Shown here piece by piece: positions 54,693 through 63,369 of a DNA stretch of 64,000 nucleotides. Position 1 is the stretch's first letter, and each line of letters starts with the position of its first letter. The position numbers were made by a program, and so were the translations under genes. Origin of the DNA: Niallia alba (GTDB lineage: Bacteria > Bacillota > Bacilli > Bacillales > Cytobacillaceae). Location: contig NZ_JABBPK010000001.1 in assembly GCF_012933555.1 (NCBI RefSeq), positions 1,838,001 to 1,902,000 of the forward strand. The letters are read 5' to 3'. The notes beneath the pieces are model-generated. The model was not told the origin of the DNA. It searched no databases and was given only the letters and a program-made list of their open reading frames with translations.

Positions 54693-56567
54693 ATGGATAG
54701 TATATCCTATTCAGAAGAATATCGACAATTACAAATGAAGCTGAATGAAGTGGAAAAAGAAAATACACTTCTAAAGAAAAAACTAGAAGAACAGAATCGA
54801 ATATGGGATAGGAGAATAATTGCTTTCCAAACTATAAATGTAGGATTAATTATTTTTGATGATAATGGGGTCATTCGAGATATTAATACATGTCTTTGTG
54901 ATTACTTTAACGTGAATATAAATCAAGTGGTTAATAGGAACATAACACATTTTCTGCAACAGGAAGACCGTTCTATGATAAGGGACCATCTTAATCATAT
55001 AAAAACCAAATCAGGTCTAATTCGAAATGTTTTACCATTAACTATTCATGGTCGAAAACATTATTTTGAAACGCAGACTAGCCAATTGCCTAATAAATTG
55101 GGTTTCTTTACAATAATCGGAAAGATAACGGAGAAATTTGAAAAGGAAAGAGAAAAAGAAGAGACTCGCAAACTTTACAATGATTTTTTTACAGAGGCGC
55201 TTGATGGTATTGTTTTATGGAAAGAAACAGGGCAAATTATTGCAGCAAATTCATCAGCGCTTAAAATTTTTGAAAGTTCTGAAGAAAAACTATTGAAATC
55301 AAAAATTAGTGATTTTATTTATAAAAAGGATTCTCGCTATGCAGAGATGGTTATGAGCTTATACTATAAGAAATCAAATCGGGAAGAATTAATGTTTTTG
55401 ATGCCAAATGGACAGAAAAAAATATTAGAATTTACAACAAAGCTTCATTCGGTAGAAGGGTTAAATATGAGTATTTTCCGTAATGTTACGGAGCGTTATA
55501 AAATGGAAGAGGAACTAAGAGAAAGCAAGGTAATGTTTGAAAATATTTTTGAAGAAGTGTTTGATGGGATAATTCTTTGGGATCAGAACTATACAATAAT
55601 TGATATGAATAAAGCAGCCGAACGTTTGCTTAATGAAAACAAAGAGAGTTTAATCGGTTCAAATTTATTATCATATTTGCCTTCTGCTAAAACGATAGGG
55701 GAAGATATAAAACCGAAGTTATTAAAGCTGAAAAAAGATGGACAAAATCAAGGCCTTTATACGGTGAAATTTCTTGATAATCGAGAGTATACTCAGTTTG
55801 AATATCGAAATAAATTTAATATCTATTCAGGATTAAGTATAACTACATTACGTGATATTACTGAAAATGCCGTTTTAGAAGAACAGCTCAGGAAGTCATC
55901 TACGTTAAATGTTGTAGGAGAATTGGCAGCGGGAATAGCCCATGAAATTCGCAATCCAATGACAGCGTTAAAGGGATTTATACAATTATTAGAAGATGGG
56001 GTCGCTTCACAGGAAAATGAAATGTATTTTTCTGTAATAAAATCCGAGTTAACGAGGATAGAATCTATTATTAATGAATTTTTATTACTCGCAAAACCAC
56101 AAGCTGTCCAATATGTTAAACGCGATGTAAGACAAATTATGAATGATACCATTGAATTACTTCATGCCCAAGCAGTATTACAAAATGTTCAAATTACAAA
56201 AATGTATAGCGAAGAACTTCCGACAATTTATTGTGAACCGAATCAACTGAAACAGGTATTTATAAATATTATTAAAAATGCAATCGAAGTATTAGAAGAT
56301 GGCGGTGAAATAGCAATATCTATTGAATGTAAAGAGGATTGCTTTCATATAGCAATTCGTGATAATGGAGAGGGGATGAGTAAAGAAAAACTAGCGAGAA
56401 TCGGAGAGCCCTTTTATACTACGAAAGACAAAGGGACTGGCTTAGGGTTACTCGTATCCTATCAAATAATTGAAGACCATCAAGGAAAAGTAATAGTTGA
56501 TTCTGAACTAGGAATAGGGACGATTTTTCATATTCATCTCCCTATAAGGCGGGAATCAGTGGACTAA
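54693..56567 (+). CDS. kinE: Orphan PAS-domain sporulation-type histidine kinase, KinE-like
   Basis: Cytoplasmic kinase, 624 aa, no membrane helices. A short coiled coil (1-35), three PAS domains (about 45-150, 165-275, 290-400), then the kinase core: H-box IAHEIRNPMTALKGF with His about 417, N-box IINIIKNAIEVLED, G1 DNGEGM and GTGLGL. Overall it is like KinA/KinE, which phosphorylate Spo0F. B. subtilis KinE has 738 aa, so this one has one PAS fewer or shorter linkers. The assignment to KinE rests on the adjacent ykrP-like and ktrD genes. GGGGG precedes the ATG. No response regulator nearby. Confidence 0.85.
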   Translation: MDSISYSEEYRQLQMKLNEVEKENTLLKKKLEEQNRIWDRRIIAFQTINVGLIIFDDNGVIRDINTCLCDYFNVNINQVVNRNITHFLQQEDRSMIRDHLNHIKTKSGLIRNVLPLTIHGRKHYFETQTSQLPNKLGFFTIIGKITEKFEKEREKEETRKLYNDFFTEALDGIVLWKETGQIIAANSSALKIFESSEEKLLKSKISDFIYKKDSRYAEMVMSLYYKKSNREELMFLMPNGQKKILEFTTKLHSVEGLNMSIFRNVTERYKMEEELRESKVMFENIFEEVFDGIILWDQNYTIIDMNKAAERLLNENKESLIGSNLLSYLPSAKTIGEDIKPKLLKLKKDGQNQGLYTVKFLDNREYTQFEYRNKFNIYSGLSITTLRDITENAVLEEQLRKSSTLNVVGELAAGIAHEIRNPMTALKGFIQLLEDGVASQENEMYFSVIKSELTRIESIINEFLLLAKPQAVQYVKRDVRQIMNDTIELLHAQAVLQNVQITKMYSEELPTIYCEPNQLKQVFINIIKNAIEVLEDGGEIAISIECKEDCFHIAIRDNGEGMSKEKLARIGEPFYTTKDKGTGLGLLVSYQIIEDHQGKVIVDSELGIGTIFHIHLPIRRESVD

Positions 56568-56777
56568 AGGAATCATTATTTTTAGCCCTTGATTTAAAGA
56601 GGGTTTTTTAATAGAAAAAAGTAATAGGTATTGGTTAAAAAGAATGGGCTTACTTGGGCCCTTTTTTGTTTGCAGTCCGTTATCACCACACTATTAACCT
56701 GAAGTGGAAAATTTTTGAAAGAAATTAGTATTGAAGAAAAAAGTATCACGTACGCTAATAAAATTTCAAAATTTATC

Positions 56778-56834
56778 TTGACTCGCCCACCTACTTTGAT
56801 TAATATCTAATTAGATATTAATCAAAGTAGGTGG
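56778..56834 (+). promoter_or_regulatory. Promoter and 48-bp perfect palindrome of the ArsR/DUF2087 gene
   Basis: -35 TTGACT (56778-56783), 17-bp spacer, -10 TAATAT (56801-56806). From 56787 to 56834 the sequence is a perfect 48-bp palindrome with its centre between 56810 and 56811 (arm CCACCTACTTTGATTA...), covering the spacer, the -10, the start of transcription and the ribosome site AGGTGG. It can serve as an operator and, as RNA, sequester the ribosome site. Confidence 0.85.
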
Positions 56835-56838
56835 ATAT

Positions 56839-57411
56839 ATGCAATTAGACAAGTTGGTTGCTTTTCATAAAATGATGGGAGATCCAACAAGAGTAAGAAT
56901 TATCTCCTTATTAGCAAATAAACCATGGAATGGCCAAGCATTAGCAGAAAAACTAGGTTTATCAGCACCAACTATTACCCATCATTTAAAAAAAATGCGG
57001 GAAATAAATGTAGTTTATGAAAGAAGAGATAAGAATACGATTTATTTTTTCTTAAACAAATCAGTTATTTTACAACAAACAGATTCCTTAAGAAATCTAG
57101 CAATAGGAATGGAGGAGAGTGTTATGGCAGTTACCAATGAGGAACAAGCAAAAATTGTGGAAAACTTCTTTACGAAAGAAGGTCGGCTTAAAAATATTCC
57201 TTCTCAGAGAAAGAAGAAGTTAGTCGTCTTTAAATACATGCTGAAGGGGATAGAATTTGGCAGAAAATATGAAGAAAAAGAAATAAATGAATATATAAAA
57301 CAATATTTCGACGACTATGCAACAATTAGACGAGAGTTTATCATCAATCATTTTATGTATAGAGAAAATAATATATATGAACTTAATCCTGAGGAAATGT
57401 GGGCGAAGTAA
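56839..57411 (+). CDS. ArsR-family regulator with DUF2087 domain
   Basis: 190 aa. N-terminal winged helix (about 1-85): FHKMMGDPTRVRIISLLANKPWNGQALAEKL then LSAPTITHHLKKMREINVVYERRD, lacking the metal-binding Cys of ArsR proper. C-terminal DUF2087 (about 110-190) with GRLKNIPSQRKKKLVVFKYM and a conserved YATIRREFIINHFMYRENNIYEL. Other members are of unknown ligand. Monocistronic; the palindrome covering its promoter and ribosome site suggests tight autoregulation. The ATG lies five bases after AGGTGG. Confidence 0.85.
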   Translation: MQLDKLVAFHKMMGDPTRVRIISLLANKPWNGQALAEKLGLSAPTITHHLKKMREINVVYERRDKNTIYFFLNKSVILQQTDSLRNLAIGMEESVMAVTNEEQAKIVENFFTKEGRLKNIPSQRKKKLVVFKYMLKGIEFGRKYEEKEINEYIKQYFDDYATIRREFIINHFMYRENNIYELNPEEMWAK

Positions 57412-57418
57412 AAAGAGA

Positions 57419-57903
57419 GAAGCTGGGACAGAACAAAATATATAATAGATAAAGACGAACAATCTCTCATTTAGTAGCGAAACCAACTCGTTCCATTATG
57501 CTACAGACACTCTATGCGCCGGGGAGCAACCTAAGCCTATGGGGTCTTAGGTTTTGCTCTACTTCCCGCAGGAGTTGAGTGTCCTCCGCTCCATTTCACT
57601 CCGTTTTTAAAGGTTATTTCGTTCCATCATTTTTTTAAAGAAAATATAATGAGTAGGAAATACAAAGCAGCCTGAATACAAGTAGACTCCTATGGGAGCT
57701 GCGAGAAAGTCCAAGACCTCGCAGGAACGAGAAGGCTTGGCGCTCGCCCCATGGAAAGCGAAGTGTATTCAGTCTGCGGGTGATCACTACAAACCGTCTT
57801 TCTTAAATGAATAAAACCCCAAACAATTATACGAACTTTTCACTTAGCATGTACGTATAATCGTTCGGGGTTATTTGGTTGAAAATACTTATGTCCCAGC
57901 TTT
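57419..57903 (+). repeat. Interspersed GGCTGGGACATAA repeat, copy D, composite
   Basis: 485 bp between AAGCTGGGACAGAA and TTATGTCCCAGCT. Longer than the others because it holds a second GC-rich block (about 57505-57605, GGGGAGCAACCTAAGCC...TTAGGTTTTGCTCTACTTCCCGCAGGAGT) in addition to the usual core and the CAATTATACGAA/CGTATAATCGTTC hairpin. One repeat seems to have been inserted into another. Confidence 0.75.
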
Positions 57904-57920
57904 ATATACTGCTATTAAAA

Positions 57921-58706
57921 TCATTGATAATATTCTGGTTTTCGATCAGCAAAAATCGGAATTGTTTTGCGAACCTCTGTAACTTTTTCTAAATCAATCG
58001 CAGCAGATAGAATTTCTTCTATTTCACCAGCTTCTGCAACGATTTCTCCCCATGGATCTATTACCATACTATGTCCTGCAAAGATATTATCAGGGTCTGC
58101 TCCAACACGATTACAAGCGATGACATAGCATTGATTTTCAATGGCACGAGCAATCAATAAACTTTTCCAATGTGCTAGTCTGGGCTTTGGCCATTCTGCA
58201 ACAACAAAGATTGCCTCTGCTCCTTTTGTTGTATGAGCTCTTATCCATTCAGGAAAACGGATATCGTAGCAAATCATACTTGCAAAGGTACTGTTCTCTA
58301 AAGAAAATAGTCCACTTGATGTCCCACTTTTTAAGTATAAATGTTCATCCATTAGCTGAAAAAGGTGAAGCTTATCATATTCATGAATAACTTCGCCAGA
58401 TTTATCTATAACAATAAGGGAATTATAGATGCCGTTTCCTTTATTATTTGCAATAGATCCACCAACAATATGGACTTGATGTTTCAGAGCTAATTCTTTT
58501 AAAAAGGAGATCGTACTTTTTGCGTGTTTATCAGCAATAGCAAGAAGTCTTGTTAAGTCATAGCCAGTTGACCATAGCTCAGGCAGAACAATAATATCAC
58601 AATTTTCTTTGCAAGCAGCTGCTATTTTTTCTTCTACTTGTTTAAAATTATCTTCAGGCTTCCCAAATGCGATATCCATCTGAATTAGTCTAATTCTAAA
58701 TTTCAA
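57921..58706 (-). CDS. mtnU: Carbon-nitrogen hydrolase, MtnU-like omega-amidase
   Basis: 261-aa nitrilase-superfamily amidase. Catalytic triad positions: Glu in VLPELWSTGY (about 41-50), Lys in YDKLHLFQL (about 108-116), Cys in FASMICYDIRFPEW (about 141-154). In methionine salvage MtnU is proposed to hydrolyse the 2-oxoglutaramate formed by the glutamine transaminase MtnE, and mtnE lies divergently 211 bp away here. AGGTGTAA precedes the ATG. No S-box is found in the intergenic region. Confidence 0.87.
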   Translation of the reverse strand: MKFRIRLIQMDIAFGKPEDNFKQVEEKIAAACKENCDIIVLPELWSTGYDLTRLLAIADKHAKSTISFLKELALKHQVHIVGGSIANNKGNGIYNSLIVIDKSGEVIHEYDKLHLFQLMDEHLYLKSGTSSGLFSLENSTFASMICYDIRFPEWIRAHTTKGAEAIFVVAEWPKPRLAHWKSLLIARAIENQCYVIACNRVGADPDNIFAGHSMVIDPWGEIVAEAGEIEEILSAAIDLEKVTEVRKTIPIFADRKPEYYQ

Positions 58707-58917
58707 ATCTTACACCTCTATTCATCTTCCATGATTTCCGTTATAATGATAAACAACAAAAAATCCAATTATTATATTAATTTCGTTATATCATAAAAAA
58801 GCGAATTATTAAACGATTATTTATTTAAATCCAACATGGAACTGTCTTTCTTTGTGTCTGATTCATCCATGTTTAAAGTAATTGGAATATTTTTAACGCT
58901 TAAGAAGGTGTGTGTAC
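58707..58917. other. Divergent intergenic region mtnU/mtnE
   Basis: Contains a hairpin AACATGGA (58833-58840) / TCCATGTT (58866-58873) on the mtnE side. I see no S-box (SAM-I) motif such as GAGAGGTGGAGGGA in either direction. Confidence 0.45.
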
Positions 58918-60093
58918 ATGAAGAAATATGAACAATCTCAGTTATTGAAAAATTTACCAGAACAATTTTTTGCTTCATTAGTTACAAAAGTTAATAGCTA
59001 TATCGAAAAAGGGCATGATGTGATTAATTTAGGCCAAGGTAATCCAGATCAACCAACACCTTCTCACATTATTAAAAGTTTGCAAGTTGCAGCAGAACAA
59101 CCGACTAATCATAAGTATTCACCGTTTAGAGGATACTCTCATTTAAAGAAGGCTGTTTCTCAATTTTACAAAAAAGAATACGATGTTGATTTAGATCCTG
59201 AATCAGAGGTTGCTATTTTATTTGGCGGAAAGGCTGGTTTAGTAGAGATACCAGTTTGTTTACTAAATCCAGGTGAAACAGTGATGGTTCCAGACCCTGG
59301 TTATCCCGACTATCTATCTGGGATTGCTTTAGCAAAAGCTGAGACTGTTATGATGCCATTACGAGAAGAGAATAATTTTTTACCAAATTATAAGGAGATA
59401 GAAGAACATGAATTAGAGAAAGCAAAATTAATGTTCTTAAATTATCCCAACAATCCAACAGGAGCAATTGCCACAAAAGAATTCTTTGCTGAAACGATTT
59501 CTTTAAGTAAACAACATGATATATGCGTTGTTCATGATTTTGCATATGGAGCGATTGGTTTCGATCAGAAAAAACCTCTTAGCTTTTTACAGCTAGAGGG
59601 AGCAAAGGATATTGGTGTCGAAATTTATACTTTATCCAAGACTTTTAACATGGCTGGCTGGAGAGTTGCATTTGCGGTTGGAAATAGTAGTGTCGTTTCT
59701 GCTATCAATCTTTATCAAGACCATTTATATGTAAGTCTATTTGGCGCAATACAAGAAGCTGCCTATACAGCATTAACTGACTCTCAAAATTGTGTTAGAG
59801 AGATGAATGAGCTTTATGAACGAAGACGAAATGTATTAATAAAAGGACTCAATGAAATCGGATGGAAAGTCAATGCCCCGGAAGGTTCATTCTTTGCTTG
59901 GCTAAAAGTACCAGATGGATTTACCTCACAGGAGTTTAGTGATTATTTATTAGAGACAGTCCATATTGCAATGGCTCCAGGCTCAGGATTTGGTCAATTT
60001 GGTGAAGGCTATGTTCGAATAGGTCTATTAACAGAAGAAGATAGATTACAAGAGGCAATTGACAGATTAAAAGAGCTTCCGATTTTTAATTAA
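58918..60093 (+). CDS. mtnE: Glutamine-dependent aminotransferase, MtnE-like
   Basis: PLP-dependent class I aminotransferase, 391 aa. The PLP lysine is in YTLSKTFNMAGWRVAFAVG (about 232-250); NYPNNPTGA and the C-terminal GFGQFGEGYVRIGL (Arg binding the carboxylate) are present. It matches MtnE (YkrV), which converts 2-keto-4-methylthiobutyrate to methionine. The ATG at 58918 has AAGGTG eight bases upstream; the in-frame GTG at 58912 is inside the spacing. The upstream salvage genes mtnW/X/B/D are absent here, so it may act on general keto acids or work with genes elsewhere. Confidence 0.88.
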   Translation: MKKYEQSQLLKNLPEQFFASLVTKVNSYIEKGHDVINLGQGNPDQPTPSHIIKSLQVAAEQPTNHKYSPFRGYSHLKKAVSQFYKKEYDVDLDPESEVAILFGGKAGLVEIPVCLLNPGETVMVPDPGYPDYLSGIALAKAETVMMPLREENNFLPNYKEIEEHELEKAKLMFLNYPNNPTGAIATKEFFAETISLSKQHDICVVHDFAYGAIGFDQKKPLSFLQLEGAKDIGVEIYTLSKTFNMAGWRVAFAVGNSSVVSAINLYQDHLYVSLFGAIQEAAYTALTDSQNCVREMNELYERRRNVLIKGLNEIGWKVNAPEGSFFAWLKVPDGFTSQEFSDYLLETVHIAMAPGSGFGQFGEGYVRIGLLTEEDRLQEAIDRLKELPIFN

Positions 60094-60107
60094 TTGCTTC
60101 TAGATAA

Positions 60108-60152
60108 AAGGATTGAATGGATTTCTAACTCTGTTCAATCCTTATTATTTTT
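60108..60152 (+). terminator. Terminator after mtnE
   Basis: AAGGATTGAA pairs with TTCAATCCTT, then ATTATTTTT. Confidence 0.85.
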
Positions 60153-60468
60153 CGCTCTTAACACTAGAATAAGTAGAAAAATCATGGGAGTGGAATTTTC
60201 TTTCATATATACAGTAACTAATAGGTTAATATAACTAATATGAAAGCGCTTACTTGATTGTGATGTGTTTTTCGACTGTTTTCATCATTGTTCTTGTCGA
60301 AAAACAGTATGGTTATCAAGGTTTAGTGAGTCTAATTACCTATTTTGATTCAAAAAAATGTCTAATATTGCGAATCTATTTACTTTTATTTGTTTTATTG
60401 TAATAATTCATCAAGTAAACAATAATGAATTGTTTGTAAGTATTGGAATTTGATTAGGAGGAAGCAAG
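60153..60468. other. Upstream region of the Spo0E-like gene
   Basis: 316 bp without a gene. It holds the cre match at 60241 and a hairpin CGACTGTTTTcatcattgttcttgtcgAAAACAG near 60272-60308. Otherwise AT-rich. Confidence 0.45.
60241..60254 (+). promoter_or_regulatory. cre-like site upstream of spo0E
   Basis: TGAAAGCGCTTACT fits TGWAARCGYTWNCW at every position. It is 215 bp before the Spo0E-like start; a regulatory role is inferred from the match only. Confidence 0.5.
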
Positions 60469-60738
60469 GTGTATTGTAAGAAGACAGAATTATTATTTGA
60501 AATTCAAGATAAGAGGGAGGTAATGATTAAAACAGCGAAAGAACGCGGAACAATCGATGAGGAGACAATCAGATTAAGTCAAGAATTAGATGAACTAATC
60601 TATGAATATCAGCTTGTATTTCGCTACGAAAGTGAAAAAAGAAAACAAATAAAACGACAATTTAAAAATACTCGAATATTTTGGTCTAATGCTAATCGAT
60701 ATAAACGGAAAAATTATTCCGAGGTTGCATATAGATAA
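60469..60738 (+). CDS. spo0E: Spo0E-like aspartyl-phosphate phosphatase
   Basis: 89-aa helical-hairpin protein that dephosphorylates Spo0A~P. The family motif SQELDELIYEY (about 43-53) is present, with its Ser-x-x-Leu-Asp signature, between two helices. The tail is basic. B. subtilis Spo0E is 85 aa, and its gene lies between mtnD/ykvA and kinD, as the order here (mtnE, this gene, KinD-like). GTG start with AGGAGG seven bases upstream. It opposes the sporulation kinases found in this window. Confidence 0.82.
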   Translation: MYCKKTELLFEIQDKREVMIKTAKERGTIDEETIRLSQELDELIYEYQLVFRYESEKRKQIKRQFKNTRIFWSNANRYKRKNYSEVAYR

Positions 60739-60872
60739 ATATAAAAACTAAATTACGGTGAAGGGTAATGGCAGGAATTACCTTAATAATATTTCATCTA
60801 AATCAATGCCCTTCTATAATAAAATATTTAAGCACCCCGTTTTCCACACAATATTATATCCACTATTTTGAT

Positions 60873-60964
60873 AAAAAAATACGCTTCTCTTGTTCATAAG
60901 CTTTTTAGCCTCCATTTTTTGGAGAATAATCAGAAGATGAATGCATTTATTATGCAAGAAGCGT
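60873..60964 (-). terminator. Terminator of the KinD-like gene
   Basis: Minus-strand ACGCTTCT (60957-60964) pairs with AGAAGCGT (60881-60888), long imperfect stem, followed by ATTTTTTTATC. Confidence 0.65.
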
Positions 60965-60976
60965 AAAGACAAGCTA

Positions 60977-62464
60977 TCATTCCATTATAGGTAAGATGAT
61001 ATTTACTTTTGTTCCTTTCTTTTCTCTACTGGATATATGAATTTCACCATTGAATGATTCAATAATTCTTTTACATACAACGAGTCCTAGGCCAGTGCCT
61101 GTTTCCTTCGAAGTATGGAATGGCTCAAAAATTTTCTTTAACTGTTGGCTGGACATCCCAATTCCATTATCGATGATTGTAATCATGACGTTTGAATGAA
61201 TACGTTGGACAGAAAGTTCTAGCTGACCACCATTTTCCATCGCTTCAAGTGCATTTTTTGTTAGATTTAGTAGCACTTGTTTCATTTGATCGGCAATCCC
61301 GAGGATGTATATATCTTGTTCTGGAATTTTTTCTATATATTTAACATTATATAAATTTGCCTCAGAAATAATTAATGGATTAAGTTCTGCAATAATCGAT
61401 TTTATATTCATTTTGTCTTTTATTTGTGCGGTTGGTTTTCCTAAAATAAGGAATTGGCTTACAATTTCGTTTATTCGCATTATTTCCTTTTGGATTATAG
61501 AAAAATAAAGCTGATCTTGTTGGTCTTGGTATTTCTCACTTAATAGTTGGATTAATCCTTTAATTCCTGTTAGAGGATTCCTAATTTCATGAGCAGAACT
61601 TGCAGCTAAATTGCCAACTAGCTCTAATTTTTGAATTTCATTCTGTTTTGCTTCTTCTTCTCTTGTTTTTCTCTGGTAGTAGAGGACTATAATCATATAA
61701 AATAGATGGAAGATTACTATAAAGAAAAGAAGTATCCATATTTTCGATTTTACAATGTTCCATATATTCGGTTCTGCTAATTCGACAACAATGGTCCAAG
61801 GCAGGCGGTCAATCGGTGTACTAATAACATTTTCACCGATAGTCGCACCCTCATTTATATAAAGGATACGTTCCTTTTGATCATTCATAATCGCAATATT
61901 CTCTTCAGAAGATAGCATTTTCGTTATATTTATTAAATAATCAACACGGAGATAAGCGGTTATAATTGAGTCTAAACGATTATGTTGATTTACAATAGGC
62001 ATTGCAATACCGATAACCTTCTGGCCGTTACTTAATACCTCTTCTTTATTTGAGATTACTAAATCTTTCGAATTAACAACTTCTACTATATAATCCTCAT
62101 CAGAAATATCAATGGAGTCATATGTATCATTGACACCAGCGATCGTTTTTCCGTTGTTATCAAGCAAGAATAAACCACCATAAATCCGCTCATTCGTAAA
62201 TACTTTTCTTAGTAATTGATCTATTTCTTCTGGTGAATCGATGTTTGTTTGAATCGAAAGGCTTAGAATATTTAAAGTAGAAACAATTTTGTTTATATAA
62301 GAGTCCCATTGTCTTTGGTGTATGGAAGCTACCCATTCTGCGTGAGTCTTATTTTTTGTCTCTTCTTTGTTTATTTGATAGTTAAAAAATAGAATACTCG
62401 TAATAATGATAGGAACGATGACAATTGCAAAATATAAAAGCTTTTTTTTTGTATTTATTTTCAT
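60977..62464 (-). CDS. kinD: Orphan sporulation-type sensor histidine kinase, KinD-like
   Basis: 495-aa membrane kinase. Helix 1 (about 8-26), an extracytoplasmic dCache-like sensor (about 30-240) with GGLFLLDNNGKTIAGVNDTYDS, helix 2 (about 243-262), then the kinase core: H-box SSAHEIRNPLTGIKGL (His about 292), N-box LNLTKNALEAMENG, DNGIGM and GTGLGLVV. Length and topology equal those of B. subtilis KinD (506 aa), and both flanking genes (Spo0E-like, MhqR-like) match. The ATG at 62464 has GGAGA eight bases upstream; the ATG at 62479 lacks a site. Known in B. subtilis to feed Spo0A~P for biofilm matrix control. Confidence 0.87.
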   Translation of the reverse strand: MKINTKKKLLYFAIVIVPIIITSILFFNYQINKEETKNKTHAEWVASIHQRQWDSYINKIVSTLNILSLSIQTNIDSPEEIDQLLRKVFTNERIYGGLFLLDNNGKTIAGVNDTYDSIDISDEDYIVEVVNSKDLVISNKEEVLSNGQKVIGIAMPIVNQHNRLDSIITAYLRVDYLINITKMLSSEENIAIMNDQKERILYINEGATIGENVISTPIDRLPWTIVVELAEPNIWNIVKSKIWILLFFIVIFHLFYMIIVLYYQRKTREEEAKQNEIQKLELVGNLAASSAHEIRNPLTGIKGLIQLLSEKYQDQQDQLYFSIIQKEIMRINEIVSQFLILGKPTAQIKDKMNIKSIIAELNPLIISEANLYNVKYIEKIPEQDIYILGIADQMKQVLLNLTKNALEAMENGGQLELSVQRIHSNVMITIIDNGIGMSSQQLKKIFEPFHTSKETGTGLGLVVCKRIIESFNGEIHISSREKKGTKVNIILPIME

Positions 62465-62558
62465 CAATAGATTCTCCATAAAGTAATGCCATTATATAAA
62501 CTTAATTATAACATGAAAAAGGGAAAGCTCAATCAAGGGAAGCTACCCATTAAAAATA

Positions 62559-62668
62559 GACTGTTTTCGTAAAGTTTGTTGCTATACCCGAAGCCAGAAG
62601 GAGTCTACGTGTATTCTGGCTGCTCTATTTTTCCCACTAATTGTTTTTCTTATTGAGAAAAACAGCCT
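62559..62668 (+). repeat. Partial copy of the GC-core repeat
   Basis: It retains AAACTTTGTTGCT-type sequence, GGAGTCTACGTGTATTCTGGCTGCTC, TTTTCCCACTAATTG and GAGAAAAACAGCC. The outer GGCTGGGACATAA arms and the hairpin are missing. Similar to the right part of copy B. Confidence 0.65.
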
Positions 62669-62771
62669 AAAAATAAGATGGATTCTATCTGGAAATTGAC
62701 AAAAGCGATGGGGAATAATATAATTTATTTTAATTCGAGATATGTATTATACTAATAAGGGAAGTTTATAG

Positions 62772-63212
62772 ATGGCAAAAAAAGATATTGATCAATCACT
62801 AAAATTATATATTGTAATGTCGCGAGCTTATCGCGCTATAAATGAAAATGTAAATAAATTAATTACGGCAAACGGCTTGAACCCAACAGAGTTTGCCGTG
62901 TTAGAATTGTTATACCATAAAGGGGATCAACCACTACAGCAAATTGGCGGAAAGATTTTGTTAGCAAGTGGAAGTATCACTTATGTTGTTGATAAATTAG
63001 AAGAAAAGGGCTATTTGAAAAGAGTTGCTTGTCCAACAGATAGACGAGTTACATTTGCTCAAATTACAGATAAAGGTAAACGGCTGATTGAAGGCATTTT
63101 CCCAAATCATGAACAAAGAATTCACGAAATTATGTCTGAATTATCACCTGAAGAAAAAGACATAGCTATTGGATTAATAAAGAGAGTTGGGTTATCTGTC
63201 GGGAAAAATTAA
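62772..63212 (+). CDS. mhqR: MarR-family regulator, MhqR-like
   Basis: 146-aa winged-helix regulator. Starts DIDQSLKLYIVMSRAYRAINENVNKLI; winged helix about 38-105 with ASGSITYVVDKLEEKGYLKR and CPTDRRVTFAQIT. B. subtilis MhqR (YkvE) represses catechol/hydroquinone-resistance genes and lies next to kinD, the same neighbour as here. AAGGGAAG is upstream. The target genes are not in the window. Confidence 0.85.
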   Translation: MAKKDIDQSLKLYIVMSRAYRAINENVNKLITANGLNPTEFAVLELLYHKGDQPLQQIGGKILLASGSITYVVDKLEEKGYLKRVACPTDRRVTFAQITDKGKRLIEGIFPNHEQRIHEIMSELSPEEKDIAIGLIKRVGLSVGKN

Positions 63213-63228
63213 ATCAAAGAAATTTAGA

Positions 63229-63302
63229 TTAAAGCGATTATTTATGGGGAAAGATTTATTTTGAAATAATTAATTCTTCCATTATGAATATTCGCTTTTT
63301 TG
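63229..63302 (+). terminator. Possible terminator after mhqR
   Basis: AAAGCGA pairs with TCGCTTT at the ends of an imperfect AT-rich stem, followed by T6. Confidence 0.45.
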
Positions 63303-63369
63303 TATTTGTCGCACTGGTTTTCATGTATAATGAGGAAAGCAAGCTTAGTAATATATAGGAGGTATCGGA

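Noticed and set aside
58707-58917. S-box (SAM-I riboswitch) expected next to methionine-salvage genes
   Set aside because: The conserved S-box segments are not found on either strand; only a simple hairpin is present.
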